Below, piece by piece: positions 42,141 through 48,202 of a stretch of 48,202 nt of DNA. Position 1 is the stretch's first letter, and the number at the start of each line of letters is the position of its first letter. The DNA is taken from positions 1 to 48,202 of the forward strand of contig CAJUSD010000025.1 in NCBI GenBank assembly GCA_910589145.1. The letters run 5' to 3'. A program made the position numbers and the translations under genes. Below the pieces are notes generated by a model. That model was not told where the DNA came from, did no database searches, and worked only from the letters and a program-made list of their open reading frames with translations. This DNA is from an uncultured Oscillospiraceae bacterium (GTDB lineage Bacteria > Bacillota > Clostridia > Oscillospirales > Ruminococcaceae).

Positions 42141-42242
42141 ATAGGGGAGTAGTCAGCGTCCTGTAGGGAGCAGACGCAGTTAAATCAACAGCCGAACGTC
42201 CGAGAGGATGCATCTGGTTTAACTTAAAAAGACAAGACCTAT
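42141..42242 (+). promoter_or_regulatory. yybP-ykoY-like (Mn2+) riboswitch aptamer
   Basis: The leader contains GGGGAGTAG (42144-42152) and, near its 3' side, AAGACC, the two strands typical of the yybP-ykoY Mn2+ aptamer. ATAGG (42141-42145) pairs with CCTAT (42238-42242) to close it. Inside are stem GCGTC (42156-42160) / GACGC (42173-42177) and arm GTTAAA (42179-42184) / TTTAAC (42218-42223), which carries CGTCC-GAGA-GGATG (42197-42210). The closing strand CCTAT is also part of the 5' arm of the following terminator, so a folded aptamer should block termination (an ON switch). Class assignment is from memory of the consensus; a sodium-responsive class is an alternative. Confidence 0.65.
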
Positions 42243-42280
42243 GTTCTATTATATACAATAATAGAACATAGGTCTTTTTT
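42234..42280 (+). terminator. Riboswitch-controlled intrinsic terminator
   Basis: Perfect 19-bp stem AAGACCTATGTTCTATTAT (42234-42252) / its complement (42258-42276) with a 5-base loop, ending in six T. The left arm shares AAGACCTAT with the aptamer, which makes the two folds mutually exclusive. Confidence 0.88.
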
Positions 42281-42290
42281 ATATTTCCTT

Positions 42291-42453
42291 AGAGCCTGTT
42301 TCAATTCTGGATGCGTACAGATTGTACATCCAGATTTTTCCTCAGAATGTGCAGAAATTTTGCAGGCTGGGCTTTACCTGACAAGAAATTTCAGTACAAT
42401 ATGAGGAAAAATATACAAGTAGGATGTGTGTATCCAGATTTTAAACAGGTTCT
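42291..42453. repeat. 163-bp fold-back element B
   Basis: The ends AGAGCCTGTTT (42291-42301) and AAACAGGTTCT (42443-42453) pair with one G-U. Next inside, TCTGGAT pairs with ATCCAGA and TTTTTCCTCA with TGAGGAAAAA. It has exactly the length of element A (22152-22314), the same ends (AGARCCTGT) and the same inner order, but is much more AT-rich. No coding capacity. It lies in the oadB leader between the riboswitch terminator and the gene. Confidence 0.75.
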
Positions 42454-42519
42454 GAAGCGTTTCCTTTATTAACGGCTAAAAAATATGCTCAAACAAATGA
42501 TAAGGAGGATGTGTAAGAA

Positions 42520-43659
42520 ATGGGGTTTCTATTAGAAGGACTTCTGGCGATTACCTGGAAACAAATTGTTATGTATGCGATTGGCGGTATCCTAATTTAT
42601 CTTGCCCTCAAGAAAGATTTTGAACCTGCTTTACTGATGCCAATGGGGTTTGGAGCAATTCTGGTGAACCTGCCTAATACTGGGGTAATTAATCAAATGG
42701 TAGAGGGCATAGGGGAAAGCCAGGGAATTATTCAATGGCTGTTTGAGATAGGAATTGAAGCGTCTGAAGCTATGCCGCTGCTATTGTTTATTGGCATAGG
42801 AGCAATGATTGATTTCGGCCCCCTGCTGTCTAACCCTAAAATGTTCCTGTTTGGTGCAGCAGCCCAGTTTGGTATTTTTATTACAGTTATTATAGCATGT
42901 CTGCTGGGATTCCCTATGAAGGACGCGGCAGCAATCGGAATTATTGGCGCTGCTGACGGGCCGACTTCCATTTTAGTTTCCCAGGTTTTAAAATCCCAGT
43001 ATATGGGGGCTATTGCAGTAGCTGCATATTCTTATATGGCTTTGGTGCCAATTATTCAGCCGCTGGCAATCCGCTTGACTACGACTAAAAAAGAGCGCCT
43101 GATTCGCATGCCTTATAATCCAAAATCCGTTTCACGTACCACCCGTATCCTGTTCCCTATTATTGTATCTATTATTGCAGGGATTGTAGCTCCCATGTCG
43201 GTTTCATTGGTAGGCTTTTTAATGTTCGGAAACCTGCTCAGGGAATGCGGTTGTTTAGAGCGCCTTTCGGAAACTGCCCAGGGAACACTTGCAAATTTAA
43301 TTACATTGTTGTTGGGAATCACAATTTCATTCAGTATGCAGGCGGAACAGTTCCTCACCCTGCAAACAGTGATGATTATGGGATTGGGCCTTGCTGCGTT
43401 TGTATTTGATACAGTAGCTGGCGTTATGTTTGCAAAAGTTTTAAACCTCTTTTTGAAGGAAAAGGTAAATCCTATGGTAGGAGCAGCGGGAATTTCCGCA
43501 TTTCCCATGTCTGCACGTGTGATACAGAAAATGGCAATCCAGGAGGACAGCACAAATCATCTTTTAATGCACGCAATCGGTGCAAACGTTTCAGGACAGA
43601 TTGCATCAGTGCTGGCAGGCGGTATGATCCTTTACCTGGTTCCACAGATGATTCGTTAA
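42520..43659 (+). CDS. oadB: Sodium-ion-translocating decarboxylase beta subunit
   Basis: Membrane subunit of biotin-dependent Na+ pumps (oxaloacetate, glutaconyl-CoA, methylmalonyl-CoA or malonate decarboxylase), which decarboxylates carboxybiotin and exports Na+. The 379-residue protein has about ten helices and conserved blocks MPLLLFIGIGAMIDFGPLLS, GIIGAADGPTSILVSQ (functional Asp), GNLLRECGCLERLSETAQ and VNPMVGAAGISAFPMSARV. The start ATG 42520 has AAGGAGG 11 bases upstream. No alpha (carboxyltransferase) or biotin carrier gene is in the window, so which decarboxylase it serves is unknown. Expression should be set by the upstream riboswitch. Confidence 0.93.
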   Translation: MGFLLEGLLAITWKQIVMYAIGGILIYLALKKDFEPALLMPMGFGAILVNLPNTGVINQMVEGIGESQGIIQWLFEIGIEASEAMPLLLFIGIGAMIDFGPLLSNPKMFLFGAAAQFGIFITVIIACLLGFPMKDAAAIGIIGAADGPTSILVSQVLKSQYMGAIAVAAYSYMALVPIIQPLAIRLTTTKKERLIRMPYNPKSVSRTTRILFPIIVSIIAGIVAPMSVSLVGFLMFGNLLRECGCLERLSETAQGTLANLITLLLGITISFSMQAEQFLTLQTVMIMGLGLAAFVFDTVAGVMFAKVLNLFLKEKVNPMVGAAGISAFPMSARVIQKMAIQEDSTNHLLMHAIGANVSGQIASVLAGGMILYLVPQMIR

Positions 43660-43675
43660 GGAGGTTTCAGATGTT

Positions 43676-43810
43676 ATGGATGCAAATGTATTGAATTCCC
43701 TGGTTTTGGCCGGCAAAGGGATGCTGGGAATTTTTGTTGTTATGGTCTTAATCGCCCTGGTTGTGCTGCTGCTTTCCAGACTGACCAGCCCTAAGCAGAA
43801 TGATAAGTAA
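43676..43810 (+). CDS. 44-residue OadG-like gamma subunit
   Basis: Small protein starting MDANVLNSLVLAGKGMLG, with one membrane helix (GIFVVMVLIALVVLLLSRL) and a short polar tail ending SPKQNDK. Position and layout fit a minimal OadG gamma subunit, which anchors the alpha subunit to beta, but it lacks the usual long C-terminal zinc-binding tail. It starts 16 bases past the oadB stop. AGGAGG lies 11 bases before ATG 43676, while an out-of-frame ATG at 43671, 6 bases from it, opens a 7-codon ORF (43671-43694). A 28-bp stem follows. Confidence 0.7.
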   Translation: MDANVLNSLVLAGKGMLGIFVVMVLIALVVLLLSRLTSPKQNDK

Positions 43811-43830
43811 ACCTGAGTTTTCACTGACCC

Positions 43831-43893
43831 TGAAATATAAATTAAGGCGCATCCATTCTTATGAGGAATGGATGCGCCTTAATTTATATTTCA
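43831..43893. terminator. 28-bp perfect stem, bidirectional terminator
   Basis: Left arm 43831-43858 and right arm 43866-43893 are exact reverse complements around the loop TTATGAG. The core GGCGCATCC is GC-rich and both arm ends are AT-rich, so it can terminate from either side. It separates oadG-like from the convergent glycosyltransferase gene and includes that gene's stop codon (43884-43886). Confidence 0.88.
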
Positions 43894-46019
43894 GAAAACG
43901 TTGGCTCCTGGAAGGCAGCTGCTTTCAAGGATGGAATATCAGGGTCATTGGGAGCAATCAGCTCATATTGGGAGAGGATGGATTGGGCGTCTTTCTGATT
44001 GCCTGCCAGTATCATCCCCTCAATAATGCCTTTTATTTTTCCTGCAAGGGCCTCCTGTTCTCTCTGGGCCTGTAAAGCTTCATCTTTATTTCTAATTTCT
44101 TCTACTAAGGGTTTTATGGTATTCGCCAATTCCGGGCAGGCATGGGAAGCTTCTCCCAGCAGCTTTATATATTGGGCTGTATTGCCTTTTCTCCCAGTTT
44201 CCAAAGCCTTTCCTGCCCAATAGGCAAAACGATGGGTTGAAGGCAATACCCGAATCCCGTCCGGGGTTAAAGTTTCCTGATTGTAAATCCGGTTCACATA
44301 CCAGAACATGTCTTCTATCACCTGATGGACAAATTGGGTTTGGGCGTTTTCCCCCTGCTGGATGATAAGCCGAATTTCCAGGTCCGTTATCCAGTGCCGG
44401 TAAAGCATGTCTGTTTCGTCTTTTTTGCGGTATTTGTCCAGTAAATCCTCCAGGTTTTTCGCCTGCTTTACTAAACGTTCATTCCATTCCTGTATCTTTT
44501 CTATTTTTATAGAATGCAGCAGAGGAAAAATATCCTTCTGTTTTCTTAAACCAGTATATAAGGCAATTACACCATATTTATCTGCAATACCAGCAGAATC
44601 TTCCCCTTCTGTTAAACGGGAAACGGCGGCTTCCCATTGGATGTTTTCGGAGGAATTTCCAGCACATACAAATTCTGCAAAGGCAGAACTGATTTCCGAA
44701 GGTTCAACATCGTAATCAACTTCACTTGCTTTTTGAAGATAAACATTCACAAGGTTCGTTATGTATGGTTTTTTCCGTTCTTCAGATATCTTAAAACCTG
44801 CTATCCATTCATCCGCTTGAAAGAACCAGTCATACCTTCCGGATTCGCAAATAATCTTCATAAGTGTTACAATAAAAGAAGCATCATTTTGTTTCCATTC
44901 ATTTAAATCAGTTTTTAATAAGGTTTCAAATGCCTCTTCATAGCCACCTAAATTTAACAGCGCAGTTGCCTTCTGTGGGAAAATAGAGTTATAAATAGAT
45001 AATGATGCCCTTTCACAAATACTACTGGCAGTATCCTGCAGTATCAGGGAACCATCTTTATACCTATCGTATAAATACAGATATCTTTCACAGGCGGATA
45101 GCAGTTCTGGATATCTGTTTAATTTAAAACATGCACCAGCCAGATTATAGGAAAGCTCTATCTCCCCTACATGATCCTGATCTTTCAGGCTGCTGTATTC
45201 TTCTGCAAGCTCTACTATCTTATCATTTTCTCCCAAACGCAGATATTCCCTGGATAACCTCCAATAAATCTCTGGGAAAAAGTAATCCTTTGGTACTTCT
45301 TTTGCTAAATTTCTTCCATGTTCCAGCAGCTCCCTTCTTCTTTCTGGTTTGCAGCTAGTTGCATACAGGGAAATCAATCTCAAATTATTTGGATGTTTTT
45401 TTAATTCTTCCTCTAAGGGTTTATTATTCCTCTCCCACTTTTTCTCCCTTTGTTCTTCTGTTTCAAATATATATCCATAATGATTCAAACGGGATTTGAG
45501 TAGATGCTTTATAGGCAGAATACGTTTTGGAACTTCATGAATGGCACCATAAAAGCGGTTGTTAAATCCCATAGAAAAGATTCGTGATGCTGTAAAATCT
45601 GAATATATATCTGAGCTGTCTTTCTTTAGAAAACTTCGGATGATAATGTCTACAGTATTATACATTTTTCTTTCTTTTGGATTACTAAAAAACTCAATTA
45701 ATTCATCAGGATCAACTAATTGTTCATCTGCATCCAAAAACATGAACCATTGCCCAATAGCACGGTCTAGCCCATAGTTCCGGGCTGCTGCAAAGTCATT
45801 ATTCCACTCATAAAAAAGAACCTTATCTGTATATTCCTTTGCTATGTTTACTGTCTCATCCTCTGAACCGGTATCTACAATAATTAATTCACTTGGGACA
45901 GCTTCCCTCAAAGGCTGTAATGCTTCTAAACATGCCCTTAAATTTTTTTCTTCATTTTTTACAATCATCCCAATTGATAAAATGCACTTACTATTTTTAT
46001 CTTTATATTTTGCTTTCAT
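43884..46019 (-). CDS. Family 2 glycosyltransferase with TPR region, probable flagellin glycosyltransferase
   Basis: A 711-residue protein with an N-terminal GT-A domain of family 2: LSIGMIVKNEEKNLRACLEA, IIVDTGSEDET, NNDFAAARNYGL and the metal-binding DAD of FMFLDADEQ (96-98). From about residue 200 it is helical, with repeats that resemble TPR units (LRLISLYATSC, YWRLSREYLRLGENDKIVEL, YNLAGACFKLNRYPELLSAC). This GT2-TPR layout is common beside flagellin genes. The start ATG 46019 has GGAAAGG 8 bases upstream. It lies directly downstream of the flagellin gene on the same strand, after a terminator, which suggests O-glycosylation of flagellin; this is inferred from context. Confidence 0.85.
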   Translation of the reverse strand: MKAKYKDKNSKCILSIGMIVKNEEKNLRACLEALQPLREAVPSELIIVDTGSEDETVNIAKEYTDKVLFYEWNNDFAAARNYGLDRAIGQWFMFLDADEQLVDPDELIEFFSNPKERKMYNTVDIIIRSFLKKDSSDIYSDFTASRIFSMGFNNRFYGAIHEVPKRILPIKHLLKSRLNHYGYIFETEEQREKKWERNNKPLEEELKKHPNNLRLISLYATSCKPERRRELLEHGRNLAKEVPKDYFFPEIYWRLSREYLRLGENDKIVELAEEYSSLKDQDHVGEIELSYNLAGACFKLNRYPELLSACERYLYLYDRYKDGSLILQDTASSICERASLSIYNSIFPQKATALLNLGGYEEAFETLLKTDLNEWKQNDASFIVTLMKIICESGRYDWFFQADEWIAGFKISEERKKPYITNLVNVYLQKASEVDYDVEPSEISSAFAEFVCAGNSSENIQWEAAVSRLTEGEDSAGIADKYGVIALYTGLRKQKDIFPLLHSIKIEKIQEWNERLVKQAKNLEDLLDKYRKKDETDMLYRHWITDLEIRLIIQQGENAQTQFVHQVIEDMFWYVNRIYNQETLTPDGIRVLPSTHRFAYWAGKALETGRKGNTAQYIKLLGEASHACPELANTIKPLVEEIRNKDEALQAQREQEALAGKIKGIIEGMILAGNQKDAQSILSQYELIAPNDPDIPSLKAAAFQEPTFSEI

Positions 46020-46044
46020 ATATGAGCCCTTTCCAAATTAGTAA

Positions 46045-46076
46045 AAAGGAGGGTATGCTTTGGCATACCCTCCTTT
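46045..46076 (-). terminator. Flagellin gene terminator
   Basis: Perfect 14-bp stem AAAGGAGGGTATGC (46045-46058) / GCATACCCTCCTTT (46063-46076), loop TTTG, ending in five T on the minus strand. A second, weaker hairpin lies just before it in the 3' leader region (46081-46119), TAGACG pairing with CGTCTA. The stem contains AGGAGG-like bases but no ORF follows in range. Confidence 0.85.
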
Positions 46077-46156
46077 CCCGACATCTACCGTCTACCGCCG
46101 GCAAATAGACGATAGACATTTGAATGAAATCTATTGTGCTGCTAAAACGTCTGCAA

Positions 46157-48202
46157 TTATTGCAGGAGCTGCAGCACGCTCTGAGGCTGCTGGTTGGCCT
46201 GGGCCAACATTGCCTGGGCGGACTGCACCAGAACATTCATCTTGGTGTAGTTCATCATTTCCTTGGCCATATCAGTATCACGGATACGGCTGTTGGCTGC
46301 GCTCAGGTTCTCTACAGCAACATCCAGGTTGTTGATGGTGTGCTCCAGACGGTTCTGAAGAGCACCCATGCTGGCGCGGGTTGTGGAAACGCTGTTAATT
46401 GCATCTTTAATCTTAGCAATAGCATCGCTGGACAAAGTCTCACTCTTAATGGAAAGGTTATCCAGTCCTAATCCCTTAGCGCTCATATCAGCAACTGCTA
46501 CAGTCATCTTATTGAAGCTGTCAGCAGTATCGCCAATCTGGAGTGTCAGGCCACCGCCAATGATAGCAGGAGCATCCTGGCCAGCAGGAGCAGAGATGAC
46601 GATTTTATTTGGATTGTTTGCATCAGGGGTAACGGTAAAGCCATCTTCTTCAAGGGCTTTGGTCAGGTTGTCAACCGCATCAGCACCATTGCTACCCATA
46701 GCAATCTGGCCCTCACCATCACCGAAGGTGTAGGTCTTGTCACCAATACGGATAGAATCCCCTGCAACGATCTTATCAGGAGTAATTTCCAGTGCAGTAC
46801 CGGCAGCAGTACCGGCCCCTTTGGCGGAAACAAGAGCTTTCAGTTTATCTTCAGTATCATATACATTGGTGTTGCCAACCTTTTGGTCAATGTGGATGGT
46901 ACTTCCGTCTTTAACTTCAATTTCAAAGTTATCAGTTGACTTATTGGAGAGCTGGTCAACTGCGCTGTGGATAATTGCAGCCTTGCCGACAGTGGTAGAA
47001 GCGTCTATGGATGAATCAATTCCGATTTCATTCTCTCCTAATGTAGACTTGCCGTCCCACTCAACAAATGTGAATTCCTTACCATCAATTGTAAGGGTAT
47101 TGCCCACCTGCACTACATCATTCGTCAAACCAATGTCCATACCGGCACGGATGCCGTCTGTTTTACCAGTAGCTTGGGTAACGTCAATGGTATTATGCAT
47201 TACAGAACCTGTTTGATTGTAGTCAGCAGCATCAGCATCAACTACAACACCGGAACCGATTGCAGCATTAATAGTAGCCGCTGCATTTGCATCTATTTCT
47301 TTATTGACTGTACCCGTACTATTAGCGCCAGTTTCCTGTGCAACATACGTAAAATTAACCTTGGTGCCATCTGCCTTCATTTCGAAAACAGCTCCACCTA
47401 TTGCAATGAGGTTATTTGCAGTATTAGCAGTAAGTCCTTCAAAGTCACCACCAGTAATACCGCCTGCAGTACCGGCCGCAGCAAACAAGGAAGCAATAGC
47501 TGCAGCATCCAGTTTATCACCTGTAGCTGCTGCTGATATTGAAAGTGTTTCTCCACCTACACTAATATCCAGAGTATTTGTATTTATTGCTTCTAAATTC
47601 AAATCACCAAAGTCAATGCTAAAGGAAGGATTGACTTGTGCAATATTCTGAGTCCCCGTATGGAAACCAGTATTAGTTGCAGCAGCAGTACCGGCTGTTG
47701 GCAAAGTTAATGAAGTAGTAAGATCTGCACCTGGCGCAGCATCTACAGCACCAGTATCACCAATTTTGAAAGCATTCTGGTTCAGTCCCATAGTGCCGTC
47801 TAATAGTTTGGTTCCGTTAAAGTTTGCAGACTGGGAAATACGGTCAATTTCTTCTAACAGAGCATCTACCTCATCCTGAAGAGCATCCCGTTCTGTCTGG
47901 GTGTAGGTGCCGTTAGCTGATTTTGTTGCCAGCTCAACCATACGGTTCAGCATAGAATGAACTTCGTTCAGGTTTCCTTCTGCGGTCTGGATCAGGCTGA
48001 TGCCGTCCTGCGCATTGGAAGAAGCGGTTTCCAAACCAGTGATTTGGGCTTTCATCTTTTCGCTAATGGCCAATCCGGCAGCGTCGTCGCCAGCGCGGTT
48101 AATGCGGAAGCCGGAAGACAATTTTTCCAAGGATTTAGAAACTGCACTGTTGTTCATGCCCAACTGACGATAAGCGTTGAGCGCCATGGTATTTGTTCTA
48201 AC
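46157..48202 (-). CDS. Flagellin, large, 5' end beyond the window
   Basis: Filament subunit; 681 codons are visible. The conserved N-terminal D0/D1 domain reads ALNAYRQLGMNNSAVSKSLE, then SSGFRINRAGDDAAGLAISE. The C-terminal D1/D0 domain contains LDVAVENLSAANSRIRDTDM and ends NQQPQSVLQLLQ. Between them is a hypervariable, Ala/Gly/Thr-rich insert (about residues 155-590), making it much longer than typical clostridial flagellins of 270-400. The frame stays open to the edge: five codons (VRTNT) precede the Met at 48187, and no ribosome site precedes it. The real start, as in flagellins beginning M-x-V-x-x-N-x-M-A-L-N, is therefore a few bases outside. Repeated strand motifs (GNTLTIDGKEFTF, GDSIRIGDKTYTF) suggest internal duplication in the outer domains. 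Confidence 0.95.
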   Translation of the reverse strand, partial: VRTNTMALNAYRQLGMNNSAVSKSLEKLSSGFRINRAGDDAAGLAISEKMKAQITGLETASSNAQDGISLIQTAEGNLNEVHSMLNRMVELATKSANGTYTQTERDALQDEVDALLEEIDRISQSANFNGTKLLDGTMGLNQNAFKIGDTGAVDAAPGADLTTSLTLPTAGTAAATNTGFHTGTQNIAQVNPSFSIDFGDLNLEAINTNTLDISVGGETLSISAAATGDKLDAAAIASLFAAAGTAGGITGGDFEGLTANTANNLIAIGGAVFEMKADGTKVNFTYVAQETGANSTGTVNKEIDANAAATINAAIGSGVVVDADAADYNQTGSVMHNTIDVTQATGKTDGIRAGMDIGLTNDVVQVGNTLTIDGKEFTFVEWDGKSTLGENEIGIDSSIDASTTVGKAAIIHSAVDQLSNKSTDNFEIEVKDGSTIHIDQKVGNTNVYDTEDKLKALVSAKGAGTAAGTALEITPDKIVAGDSIRIGDKTYTFGDGEGQIAMGSNGADAVDNLTKALEEDGFTVTPDANNPNKIVISAPAGQDAPAIIGGGLTLQIGDTADSFNKMTVAVADMSAKGLGLDNLSIKSETLSSDAIAKIKDAINSVSTTRASMGALQNRLEHTINNLDVAVENLSAANSRIRDTDMAKEMMNYTKMNVLVQSAQAMLAQANQQPQSVLQLLQ

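Noticed and set aside
42141..42280. Sodium riboswitch class upstream of oadB
   Set aside because: Tempting because the gene is a Na+ pump, but GGGGAGTAG and AAGACC match what I know of the yybP-ykoY consensus. Kept only as an alternative because I could not run a model search.
1..48202. tRNA, rRNA, phage or complete insertion sequences
   Set aside because: No cloverleaf with CCA end, no rRNA-like stretch, and no transposase, integrase or phage structural gene was seen on either strand.

Overview
The window looks like chromosomal DNA of a motile, anaerobic, carbohydrate-fermenting member of the Clostridia (Bacillota), probably near the Oscillospirales/ruminococcal group. The grounds are strong GGAGG ribosome sites, HrcA/CIRCE control of groESL, LplB/YtcP-type sugar ABC permeases, a membrane-anchored AraC sensor, a Na+-pumping decarboxylase beta subunit and a clostridial-type flagellin. 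There are no rRNA or tRNA genes, no CRISPR array, no phage and no complete insertion sequence. The genus is not determined.

Layout. (1) 244-2649: PcrA/UvrD helicase. (2) 3109-19304: a glycan-utilisation block. The minus strand carries an alginate-lyase-like polysaccharide lyase, a HAD phosphatase, a GH95-like enzyme, a GH29 alpha-L-fucosidase, a GH88 unsaturated uronyl hydrolase and a GH3 beta-N-acetylhexosaminidase-type enzyme. Diverging from it are two ABC permeases and a lipoprotein binding protein, followed by a convergent AraC-family membrane regulator. Together they suggest import and breakdown of a fucosylated, uronic-acid-containing oligosaccharide. (3) 19745-21718: groES-groEL with a perfect CIRCE operator. 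(4) 22332-24032: a YitT membrane protein and, divergently, an SGNH esterase. (5) 24180-27913: an APH-like kinase in an overlapping operon with an iron/cobalamin-type ABC importer. (6) 28583-31101: a polar amino-acid (perhaps cystine) ABC importer behind a 33-codon leader ORF. (7) 31960-35618: M20 amidohydrolase, PheA and an AEC transporter in one operon, with a divergent small lipoprotein. (8) 37019-39963: a divergent GH4 alpha-galactosidase / GH140-like pair with an AraC-type operator. (9) 40076-41951: a DUF4253 protein and a penicillin-V-acylase/bile-salt-hydrolase-family enzyme. (10) 42074-43810: a yybP-ykoY-like riboswitch with terminator, then oadB and a 44-codon OadG-like protein. (11) 43884-48202: a GT2-TPR glycosyltransferase and a very large flagellin that runs off the right edge.

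The most unusual content is between the genes. A modular repeat of about 390-420 bp (four near-complete copies, one diverged copy, several partial ones) recurs between operons. Its ends carry similar inverted termini. Its internal stems differ in sequence between copies but keep pairing, which is compensatory change. In several places the stop codon of the neighbouring gene lies in the first bases of the repeat. A second family, two diverged fold-back elements of exactly 163 bp each, lies beside yitT and oadB. I do not recognise either as a named family; this was judged from the sequence alone, without a database search.
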